From the NCBI GenBank assembly GCA_963718355.1, contig CAVQZA010000006.1:1-64000 (forward strand): a stretch of DNA of 64,000 nt, written 5' to 3'. The position numbers and the translations under genes are program-made. This DNA is from CAVQZA01 sp963718355 (GTDB lineage: Bacteria > Actinomycetota > Thermoleophilia > Gaiellales > Gaiellaceae). Shown here piece by piece: positions 43,553 through 50,517 of this stretch (the first letter of the stretch is position 1; the number at the start of each line of letters is the position of its first letter). The notes below the pieces were generated by a model, which searched no databases, was not told the origin of the DNA, and saw only the letters and a program-made list of their open reading frames with translations.

Positions 43553-44482
43553 ATGGAAACGCGGCCTCTCGGCGGCACCAACGTGTCGCGGCTGATCCTC
43601 GGCTGCGGCAACTTCGGCGGGATCGGCTCCTCGCCCGAGTTCTTCGGGCAGGGCGAGAACGAGGCCGACGCGTTCGCGATCATGGACGCGGCCTGGAAGG
43701 CAGGGCTCACCACCTTCGACACCGCGGACGCCTATGGCGGCGGCCGGTCGGAGACGGCGATCGGCAAGTGGATCGCGTCTCGCGGCGTGCGGCCGACGCT
43801 GACCACGAAGACCTTCAACCCGATGGACGAGGGCGAGGATCAGGGCCTCGCGCCGGCGCGGATCCGCCGCCAGCTCGAGTCGAGCCTCACACGCCTCGGG
43901 GTCGACTCCATCGAGCTCTATCTGACCCACGCGCCCGATCCGGACACGCCGCTCGGGGACACGCTCAGGGCACTCGAGGAGCTGCGCGACGAGGGTCTGA
44001 TCGGCGCGTTCGGCGGCTCGAACGTCGACGGCCCGACGCTGGCCGCAGCGCGCGGCCGCTACGCCTGGGTGCAAAACTCCTACTCGCTCCTCGACCGCGA
44101 GGCCGAGGCCGAGGTGCTGCCGCTCTGCCGCGCCGGCGGGCTCGGGTTCACGCCGTTCTCGCCGCTCGCCGGCGGGTGGCTGACGGGGAAGTACCGCCGC
44201 GGCGAGGCACTGCCGGAGGGCTCGCGGATGACGATGCGGCCCGGCCCCTACGAGCACCTGCGCACCGACGCGGTCTTCGACGGACTCGAGGCATTCGCCG
44301 GCGATGCGGCGTCGCGCGGGGTCGACTCGGCGACGCTCGCATTCGCCTGGCTGCTGTCGAGCCCGGACGTGACCGCTGTGGTCGTCGGCCCGCGGCGCCC
44401 GGCGCACCTGGAGCCCGCCCTGAGGGCGCTCGAGCTCGAGCTGACCGAAGCCGAGCGCAAGCAGCTCGCCGCGCTGCTGTGA
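43553..44482 (+). CDS. Aldo/keto reductase
   Basis: 309 residues, TIM-barrel AKR fold. FDTADAYGGGRSETAIGKWI contains the catalytic Asp and Tyr, the Lys lies in LTTKTFNP, and the His in LYLTHAPDPDTPL. The C-terminal NADPH-binding part has SPLAGGWLTGKYRRGEALP and FAWLLSSPDVTAVVVGPRRP. The substrate is not predictable; members reduce aldehydes and ketones. It overlaps the dinB start by 4 bp (GTGA), which suggests co-transcription with a translesion polymerase for reasons that are not obvious. Confidence 0.9.
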   Translation: METRPLGGTNVSRLILGCGNFGGIGSSPEFFGQGENEADAFAIMDAAWKAGLTTFDTADAYGGGRSETAIGKWIASRGVRPTLTTKTFNPMDEGEDQGLAPARIRRQLESSLTRLGVDSIELYLTHAPDPDTPLGDTLRALEELRDEGLIGAFGGSNVDGPTLAAARGRYAWVQNSYSLLDREAEAEVLPLCRAGGLGFTPFSPLAGGWLTGKYRRGEALPEGSRMTMRPGPYEHLRTDAVFDGLEAFAGDAASRGVDSATLAFAWLLSSPDVTAVVVGPRRPAHLEPALRALELELTEAERKQLAALL

Positions 44483-45534
44483 TCCTGGCCCACCTCGACC
44501 TCGACGCGTTCTTCGCGGCCGTCGAGGAGATCGAGCAGCCCGAGCTCAAGCGCGTCCCGCTCGTCGTCGGCGGCGACCCGCGCGGGCGAGGCGTCGTGGC
44601 GACCGCGAACTACGTCGCGCGCCGCTTCGGAATCCACTCCGCGATGAGCTGCGCCGAGGCGCTGCGCCGCTGCCCACAGGCCGTGTTCGTGCGGCCCCGC
44701 GGCCAGCTCTATCGCGAGTACTCGCGGGCCGTGTGGCAGACGATTCGCGGCGTCACGCCCACCGCCGAGCAGGTCGGGATCGACGAGGGCTACCTCGACA
44801 TCGGGGAGGTCGCCGGCGACGACTGGCTCGAGGCGCGCAAGGTCGCAGAAGCGGTGCAGACGTCGGTGCGCGCAGCTACGAGCCTCTCGTGCTCGCTCGG
44901 CGTCGCCACGTCCAAGGTGGTCGCGAAGGTCGCCTCGGACCGGCGCAAGCCCGGCGGGCTGACGGTGGTGCCGGCCGGGCGCGAGGCGTCGTTCCTGGCG
45001 CCGTTCGCGGTACGCCTCCTCCCCGGGGTCGGCCCGAAGGCGGAGACACGGCTGGTCGCGGCGGACGTGACGACGATCGGCGACCTCGCGCGACTCTCGG
45101 ACGACGAACTGAAAGCGCTCGCGCCGGGGAAGTGGGGCCGGCTGATGCGCGAGCGGGCCCAGGGGATCGACCCGCGGGAGCTCCAGGGCCCGTCCGAACC
45201 GGTCTCGATCAGCCAGGAGGAGACGTTCGAACGCGACGTATCCGACACGGAGGCGCTCCACGCGGAGCTCCGGCGCATGGCCGACCGCCTCTCGGAGCTG
45301 CTGCGCCGCGACGGACGCGTCGCACGCACGGTGACGACGAAGCTCCGCTACCCCGATTTCTCGATCCGGAGCCGCTCGCAGACGCTTCCGGCCGGGATCG
45401 ACGACGCCGAGACGATCGGCGACCTCGCCTGCGCCCTGCTCGACCGCGCCCTCCAGCAGCGCCCCGGCGCCCTGCGCCTCGTCGGAGTGGGCGTCTCGGG
45501 CCTCGAGCGGTTCCAGCAGCTCTCGCTTGTCTAG
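44479..45534 (+). CDS. dinB: Y-family DNA polymerase IV
   Basis: 351 residues from GTG 44479. Catalytic motifs: AHLDLDAFFAAVEEIEQPEL (metal Asp and the Phe steric gate) and VGIDEGYLDIG, where the more common form is SIDEAYLD. The thumb HhH region is LLPGVGPKAETRLVAADVTT and the little-finger domain ends the protein. It lacks a recognisable C-terminal beta-clamp peptide beyond ERFQQLSLV, whose QLSLV may serve as one. Error-prone bypass of damaged DNA. Confidence 0.92.
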   Translation: MILAHLDLDAFFAAVEEIEQPELKRVPLVVGGDPRGRGVVATANYVARRFGIHSAMSCAEALRRCPQAVFVRPRGQLYREYSRAVWQTIRGVTPTAEQVGIDEGYLDIGEVAGDDWLEARKVAEAVQTSVRAATSLSCSLGVATSKVVAKVASDRRKPGGLTVVPAGREASFLAPFAVRLLPGVGPKAETRLVAADVTTIGDLARLSDDELKALAPGKWGRLMRERAQGIDPRELQGPSEPVSISQEETFERDVSDTEALHAELRRMADRLSELLRRDGRVARTVTTKLRYPDFSIRSRSQTLPAGIDDAETIGDLACALLDRALQQRPGALRLVGVGVSGLERFQQLSLV

Positions 45535-45542
45535 AACAGAGT

Positions 45543-45559
45543 CCTTGTGCTCATGAGCA
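45543..45559. repeat. Palindromic element TGCTCATGAGCA, copy 1
   Basis: CCTTGTGCTCATGAGCA at 45543-45559 contains the perfect palindrome GTGCTCATGAGCAC (45547-45560). The same 17-mer recurs 87 bp downstream. Confidence 0.7.
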
Positions 45560-45651
45560 CCAGCCACACCACGTGTTGCCTGGCCCGGATCGACCGGCGA
45601 CCCGGACGAGGCTGGCTGCCGAACAATAACCTTGTGCTCATGAGCATTTAG
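45553..45651 (+). other. 32-codon open frame bounded by the two palindromes
   Basis: ATG 45553 lies within copy 1 of the palindrome, and the frame runs through copy 2 to TAG 45649-45651 (MSTSHTTCCLARID...). There is no ribosome binding site. It is recorded because the two repeat copies coincide with its ends; I do not claim it is translated. Confidence 0.2.
45630..45646. repeat. Palindromic element TGCTCATGAGCA, copy 2
   Basis: Exact second copy of the 17-mer, ending 2 nt before the pdxH stop codon (45648). With copy 1 it could be a dimer-binding operator pair or a remnant of a duplicated small element. Confidence 0.7.
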
Positions 45652-46217
45652 GGCTGGAGGCGCTCGATTTGCCAGCCGCCGCCGGCCCGCTCATAGCGGA
45701 AGCGATCGTGGAGCCGGTCGTCGCGGTGCTGCCAGAACTCGTAGGCGGCCGGCGCGAGGACGTAGCCGCCCCAGTCGTCGGGCCGCAGCGGATCGACCTG
45801 ACCCTCTAGCGCCGCAACCCGCGCCTCGAGCTCGGCCCGCGCGGCGACGGGCGCCGACTGGTCGGACGCGATCGCCGACAGCCGGCTTCCGAGCGGCCGC
45901 GAGCCGAAGTACGCGTCCGACTCCTCCGCCGGGATCCGCGAGACCGCACCCTCGATCCGCACCTGGCGCCCGGGCTCCTGCCAGTTGAAGAGGAGCGCCG
46001 CGCGCGGGTTCGCCGCGAGCTCGGCGGCTTTGCGGCTCGAGTAGCTCGAGAAGAACACGAAGCCGCGCTCGTCGAAGCCCTTCAGCAGCACCATCCGCGC
46101 CGACGGCTGACCGTCGGGCGCCGCCGTCGCGAGGGCCATCGCCTCGGATTGCCCCGAAAACCAGGCTGCGAACTGGGCAAGCGGATCGGGATCGAGAGCG
46201 GCGCGTCGTAGTTCCAC
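45648..46217 (-). CDS. pdxH: Pyridoxine/pyridoxamine 5'-phosphate oxidase
   Basis: 189 residues from GTG 46217. FMN-binding barrel with RMVLLKGFDERGFVFFSSYS, LLFNWQEPGRQVRIEG and SRLSAIASDQSAP. The C-terminal signature RLHDRFRYERAGGGWQIERL marks true PdxH rather than general flavin reductase-like proteins. It oxidises PNP/PMP to the cofactor PLP. Divergent from the arsR-type gene; the 46-bp gap holds the arsR promoter and operator and may control both. Confidence 0.94.
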   Translation of the reverse strand: MELRRAALDPDPLAQFAAWFSGQSEAMALATAAPDGQPSARMVLLKGFDERGFVFFSSYSSRKAAELAANPRAALLFNWQEPGRQVRIEGAVSRIPAEESDAYFGSRPLGSRLSAIASDQSAPVAARAELEARVAALEGQVDPLRPDDWGGYVLAPAAYEFWQHRDDRLHDRFRYERAGGGWQIERLQP

Positions 46218-46227
46218 GAACCGGAGC

Positions 46228-46263
46228 TTGACACAACATGCCGTAAGTGGTTACTTACGGTAA
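46228..46263 (+). promoter_or_regulatory. ArsR-type promoter/operator, leaderless
   Basis: TTGACA (46228-46233), a 17-nt spacer and TTACTT (46251-46256) precede GTG 46264. A perfect 8+8 palindrome CCGTAAGT-ggtt-ACTTACGG (46241-46260) covers the spacer and -10. A third half-site GTAAGTGACTAC runs on into the start codon. The design is typical of an ArsR-family autorepressor. Confidence 0.7.
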
Positions 46264-46569
46264 GTGACTACTAACGCACTCCAGGCTCTCGCCGACCCGA
46301 CGCGACGCACGATCTTCGAGTCGCTGCGCTCGGGCCCGAGAGCAGTCGGCGAGATCGCCAACGATCTGCCCGTCTCGCGCCCGGCCGTCTCTCAGCACCT
46401 CCGCGTGCTGAAGGGCGCCGGCCTCGTCAGCGACGAGCAGCAGGGTGCACGCCGTCTCTACCGCATAGACCCGGACGGGCTCGGTGCCCTGCGCGCCTAC
46501 TTCGACGGGTTCTGGGACACAGCTCTCGGCAGCTTCAAGGCGCTCGCCGAGCAGGAGAAGGAGGACTAG
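46264..46569 (+). CDS. ArsR-family transcriptional repressor
   Basis: 101 residues. Winged helix-turn-helix with LADPTRRTIFESL, VGEIANDLPVSRPAVSQHLR and VLKGAGLVSDEQQGARRLYR. It has no metal-binding cysteines, so it belongs to the non-metal ArsR group that pairs with an SRPBCC protein. It is followed directly by that partner with no gap. The perfect palindrome over its own promoter suggests autoregulation. Confidence 0.9.
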   Translation: MTTNALQALADPTRRTIFESLRSGPRAVGEIANDLPVSRPAVSQHLRVLKGAGLVSDEQQGARRLYRIDPDGLGALRAYFDGFWDTALGSFKALAEQEKED

Positions 46570-47022
46570 ATGGCAGTCGAGACCATTGCACCCGTGATGT
46601 GCACGATCACCGTCGAGCGAACGCCAGACGACGCGTTCCGGATCTTCACCGAGCGCACCGCCGAGTGGTGGCCGCTCCGCACGCACGGCGTCTTCACGCA
46701 CGACGCCGCGAGCATCACGATCGAGCCCGGCGTCGGCGGCCGGCTGCTCGAGCGCTCGACCACCGGCGAGGAGTCGAGCTGGGGCGAGATCCTCGTCTGG
46801 GAGCCGCCGCATCGCCTGGTCTACACGTGGCACCCGGGCTATGCGCCCGGCGAGGGCGTGACCGAGGTCGAGCTCCGCTTCGCGGCGGTCGGCGACGCGA
46901 CGCGGGTCGACCTCGAGCACCGGGGCTGGGAGACGCTCGGCGACCGGGCCTCGACGACCCGTGACGCCTACTCGAACGGCTGGCTGACGGTGCTGGATCG
47001 GTACATCGCCGCGATCTCCTGA
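46570..47022 (+). CDS. SRPBCC/AHSA1-domain protein
   Basis: 150 residues. START-like fold: TITVERTPDDAFRIFTERTA, WWPLRTHGVF, GGRLLERS, WGEILVWEPPHRLVYTWHPG and TRVDLEHRGWETLGDRA are the conserved AHSA1 features. Such proteins bind a hydrophobic ligand in a deep cavity. The arsR-SRPBCC pair is widespread; the ligand may act as inducer. ATG 46570 directly follows the arsR stop. Confidence 0.88.
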   Translation: MAVETIAPVMCTITVERTPDDAFRIFTERTAEWWPLRTHGVFTHDAASITIEPGVGGRLLERSTTGEESSWGEILVWEPPHRLVYTWHPGYAPGEGVTEVELRFAAVGDATRVDLEHRGWETLGDRASTTRDAYSNGWLTVLDRYIAAIS

Positions 47023-47040
47023 CCGACGCGCTGCGGAAAA

Positions 47041-47057
47041 ACCCGGACTTCCCGGGT
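47041..47057 (+). terminator. Short GC hairpin after the SRPBCC gene
   Basis: ACCCGG-acttc-CCGGGT forms a 6-bp stem 18 bp after the stop. No U-tract. A TACCAT box follows at 47070-47075, 9 nt before ATG 47085, a possible promoter of the next gene. Confidence 0.35.
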
Positions 47058-47084
47058 GCGCTCCACCCGTACCATCGGAGCGGA

Positions 47085-49709
47085 ATGAACGCGACGACCG
47101 AACTCCGGGACGTGATCCTTCGGGACGGCACCACATTGCGCCTGCGGCCGCCCCGCGCCGACGACGCCGCCGCGCTGCTCGAGTTCTTCACCAACCTCTC
47201 CGAACGCAGCCGCTACCTGCGCTTCCACGGGCTGCCCGAGCTGCGGCACGGGCTCGTGGAGCCGTGGGTCGAGCCGGACTGGGTCGGCACCGGCGCACTC
47301 CTCGGCACGCTCGACGAGCGCGTCGTGGCGCTCGCCAGCTACGCGCGGTTGCGCGAGCCGGCCGCAGCCGAGGTCGCCTTTGTCGTCGCCGACGAGTTCC
47401 AGGGCCGCGGCGTCGGCACGCGCCTGCTCGAGCAGCTGGCCGAGCGCGCGGGCGCCGCCGGGATCGAGCGCTTCGTCGCGATCGTGATGCCCGAGAACCG
47501 CCCGATGCTCGGCGTCTTCGAGGACGCCGGCTTCACGATCGCCCGCGCGCTCGACGGCGGCGAGATCGAGGTGCGGTTCCCGATCGCCGCGACCGCGAGC
47601 TACCGCGAGGCCGTGGATCTGCGCGACCACGTCGCCGTGACCGCCTCGCTGCGCCCGTTCTTCCGGCCAGAGTCGGTCGCTGTCGTCGGCGCCTCGCGCC
47701 GGCGCGGCTCGATCGGCGGAGAGCTCTTCCGCAACATCCTGGCCGGCGACTTCACGGGCGCGGCCTATCCGATCAACGTCAAGGGTGAGCCGGTGGCCGG
47801 CGTCCGCGCCTACTCGCGGATCGACGAGATCCCCGGCGATGTCGACCTCGCCGTGCTCTGCCTCCCGGGCGAGCGGGTGCTCGACGCGGCCCGCGAGGCG
47901 CTGCAGAAGGGCGTTCGGGCGCTCTGCGTGATCTCCGCCGGGTTCGCCGAGATCGGCCCCGTGGGCATCGAGCGCCAGGAGCAGCTCGTTTCGCTCGCAC
48001 GCGCCCACGGCGCGCGCATCGTCGGCCCGAACTGCCTCGGGATCGCGGCGGCGGCCGTGAGCCTCAACGCGACCTTCGCGCCCCGCGCCTTTCCCAAGGG
48101 CCGGATCGGCTTCTCGTCGCAGAGCGGCGCGCTCGGCCTCGCCCTCCTCCAGCGCGCGGAGGCGCGCGGGCTCGGGCTCTCCGCATTCGTCTCGATCGGG
48201 AACAAGGCAGACGTGTCCTCGAACGACCTGCTCGAGTGGTGGGAGGACGACGACGAGACGGATCTCGTCCTGCTCTACCTCGAGTCGTTCGGCAACCCAC
48301 GCAAGTTCGCGCGCATCGCGCAGCGGTTCGCCCGGCGCAAGCCGATCCTCGCGATGAAGAGCGGCATCACGAGCGCCGGCCAGAAGGCGGCCGGGTCGCA
48401 CACCGCGGCGCTCGCCGGCTCCGAGGCCGCCGTCGACGCGCTCTTCCACCAGGCCGGCGTGATCCGGGCCGGAACGCTCGGCGAGCTGATCGACGTCGCC
48501 TCGCTGCTCTCCACCCAACCTGCCCCTCTCGGCCGCCGCGTGGCGGTGGTCACGAACGCCGGCGGGCTCGGGATCCTCTGCGCCGACGCCTGCGAGTCGG
48601 TCGGGCTCGAGCTCCCAACGCTCACCGAGACCACGCGCGCGGGGCTCGAGGCCGTCCTGCCGAGCGAGGCCAGCGTTGCGAATCCGATCGACATGCTCGG
48701 CTCGGCGACCGCGACTCTCTATGCGAAAGCGCTGCCGCTGATCCTCGCCGACCCGGGAGTGGATGCGATGATCGTGCTGTTCGTGCCGCCCGTCGCGGTG
48801 ACGGCGGACGACGTGGGCGCCGCTATCTCGGCTGCCGCCGCGGCCGGCCCGGCCGACAAGCCCGTGCTCGCCTCGATCATCGCGGCAGAGGGCACCCCCG
48901 CGACCCTCGGCGCTGTGCCGTCGTTCGCCTACCCGGAGTCCGCTGCGCGCGCGCTCGGACGCGCCTGCCAGCGCGCCGACTGGCTCCGCGCGCCCTCCGG
49001 GACCGTGCCCGAGCTCGCCGGCATCGACCGGGCCGCGGCCACGGCGATCGTCGAGCGCAACGACGGCTGGCTCACACCCGCCGACACGCGCGCGCTGCTC
49101 GAGGCATACGGCATCCCGCTCGTCGGCGAGCGCGTGGTCGAGAGCGCCGACGACGCAGTCGCTGCCGCCGCTGCGCTCGGCTATCCCGTCGTCGTGAAGA
49201 CGGCGGCGGCGGGCGCGCACAAGACCGAGCAGGGCGGCGTCGCTCTCGACCTCGACGACGAGACGGCGGTGCGCGCGGCCGTCGAGCGAATCGGGCTCCC
49301 GGTGCTCGTGCAGCCAATGGTGAAGGGCTGTGCCGAGCTGCTTGCAGGCATCGTCCAGGACCCCGTGTTCGGGCCGCTCGTCGCGTTCGGGCCCGGCGGG
49401 GTCTTCGCCGAGCTGATCGGGCAGGCGAACTTCCGCCTGGCGCCGCTCACCGACGTCGATGCCGTGGAGCTCGTCACCGGCGGCAAGGCCGGGATCCTGG
49501 TCGCAGGCTTCCGGGGGCACCCCGCCTCTGACAGCCGCGCGCTCGTCGACCTCGTGCTGCGGCTTGCCCGGCTCGCCGAAGAGCTGCCTGAAGTCGCCGA
49601 GCTCGACCTGAACCCGGTACTCGGGCTCGAGAGCGGCTGCGTCGCCGTCGACGCACGCGTGCGCGTCGCTAACCTCCCCGGCTCTTCGTCGCCCCTCAAG
49701 ACATGGTGA
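47085..49709 (+). CDS. GNAT domain fused to ADP-forming acyl-CoA synthetase (Pat-like)
   Basis: 874 residues. An N-terminal GNAT domain (about 1-165; VADEFQGRGVGTRLLEQLAE, ENRPMLGVFEDAGF) precedes a CoA-binding Rossmann domain (about 185-310; SVAVVGASRRRGSIGGELFR). Succinyl-CoA-ligase-like domains follow (IGFSSQSGALGLALLQ, then GSHTAALAGSEAAVDA with the phospho-His near 439), then a C-terminal ATP-grasp domain (PVVVKTAAAGAHKTEQGGVA). Fusions of this kind include protein lysine acetyltransferases (Pat) that control acetyl-CoA synthetase, in which the synthetase part is regulatory. Here the GNAT comes first, opposite to Salmonella Pat, and the catalytic His is kept. Both activities may be live. 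Confidence 0.9.
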   Translation: MNATTELRDVILRDGTTLRLRPPRADDAAALLEFFTNLSERSRYLRFHGLPELRHGLVEPWVEPDWVGTGALLGTLDERVVALASYARLREPAAAEVAFVVADEFQGRGVGTRLLEQLAERAGAAGIERFVAIVMPENRPMLGVFEDAGFTIARALDGGEIEVRFPIAATASYREAVDLRDHVAVTASLRPFFRPESVAVVGASRRRGSIGGELFRNILAGDFTGAAYPINVKGEPVAGVRAYSRIDEIPGDVDLAVLCLPGERVLDAAREALQKGVRALCVISAGFAEIGPVGIERQEQLVSLARAHGARIVGPNCLGIAAAAVSLNATFAPRAFPKGRIGFSSQSGALGLALLQRAEARGLGLSAFVSIGNKADVSSNDLLEWWEDDDETDLVLLYLESFGNPRKFARIAQRFARRKPILAMKSGITSAGQKAAGSHTAALAGSEAAVDALFHQAGVIRAGTLGELIDVASLLSTQPAPLGRRVAVVTNAGGLGILCADACESVGLELPTLTETTRAGLEAVLPSEASVANPIDMLGSATATLYAKALPLILADPGVDAMIVLFVPPVAVTADDVGAAISAAAAAGPADKPVLASIIAAEGTPATLGAVPSFAYPESAARALGRACQRADWLRAPSGTVPELAGIDRAAATAIVERNDGWLTPADTRALLEAYGIPLVGERVVESADDAVAAAAALGYPVVVKTAAAGAHKTEQGGVALDLDDETAVRAAVERIGLPVLVQPMVKGCAELLAGIVQDPVFGPLVAFGPGGVFAELIGQANFRLAPLTDVDAVELVTGGKAGILVAGFRGHPASDSRALVDLVLRLARLAEELPEVAELDLNPVLGLESGCVAVDARVRVANLPGSSSPLKTW

Positions 49710-50515
49710 TGCCCGACAGCGAGCCCGCGGCCGAAAGCATCCCGGCCGAGCGACTGCCTGCCCGCAGGCAGGAATCGGGGCCACACCCGAGTGGCGGTGA
49801 GCCGCTGCGAGAGCGCGTGCTCGGCGAGCGCGCCCGGATCGCGAAGCTCTCCCGAATCCGGGAGCTCGTGCTCGGCGTCCAGGACGGGCTGCTCGTGCCC
49901 CTCGGCGTCGTCACGGGGCTCGCGGGCGCCTCGCTCGGCTCGACAGCGGTGATCGTCGGCGGCCTCGCCGAGGCTGCGGCCGGCGCTCTGGCCATGGGCA
50001 CGGGCTCCTTCCTGGCGAGCCAGGCCGAAAACCAGCTCTTCGCGAGCGAGATCGCAGACGAAGAGGCAGAGCTGGCCGACCATCCCGCGCTCGAGGTCGA
50101 GGAGCTCGTCCTGCTCCTCCAGGAGGAGGGGCTGTCGGCCGACGATGCTCGCGTCGCGAGCCAGCGGATCGCCACGTCGACCCACGCGCTGATCAAGACG
50201 AAGGTCGAGAAGGAGCTCGGACTGCCGTACGGCGAGACCGAGACGGCCCGGGGCGACGCTGTCGTCGTCGGCGTCTCCTACGCGATCGCGGCCCTGATCC
50301 CGCTCTGGCCCTACTTCGTGTTCTCGATGCACGTCGCGCTTTTCGTCTCGCTCTTCTGCACGGGCGTTGCGCTCTTCACGCTCGGCGTGCTGAAGGGCCG
50401 CGTTGCGCGGATGGCACTCGTGCGGAGCGGGCTACAAGTACTCGTGATCGGGGGCGCCTCCGCAGCGATCGGCTACGTGATCGGCGTGCTCGGGCCGAAG
50501 CTCTTCGGAGGTTAG
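49703..50515 (+). CDS. VIT1/CCC1-family iron/manganese transporter
   Basis: 270 residues. A disordered polar N-terminus (about 1-45) precedes five hydrophobic segments. ELVLGVQDGLLVPLGVVTGL is the family motif in helix 1, and GGLAEAAAGALAMGTGSFLA the glycine-rich helix 2. A Glu-rich cytosolic loop (EIADEEAELADHPALEVEE) matches the metal-binding domain. It probably exports or sequesters Fe2+ or Mn2+. It overlaps the previous gene and lies 2 bp before a P-type metal ATPase, so the pair likely serves metal homeostasis. Confidence 0.88.
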   Translation: MVMPDSEPAAESIPAERLPARRQESGPHPSGGEPLRERVLGERARIAKLSRIRELVLGVQDGLLVPLGVVTGLAGASLGSTAVIVGGLAEAAAGALAMGTGSFLASQAENQLFASEIADEEAELADHPALEVEELVLLLQEEGLSADDARVASQRIATSTHALIKTKVEKELGLPYGETETARGDAVVVGVSYAIAALIPLWPYFVFSMHVALFVSLFCTGVALFTLGVLKGRVARMALVRSGLQVLVIGGASAAIGYVIGVLGPKLFGG

Positions 50516-50517
50516 AG

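Noticed and set aside
46968..49784. 938-codon minus-strand open frame opposite the acyl-CoA synthetase fusion
   Set aside because: Same shadow effect: no domain, no start signal, and it runs across several real genes.
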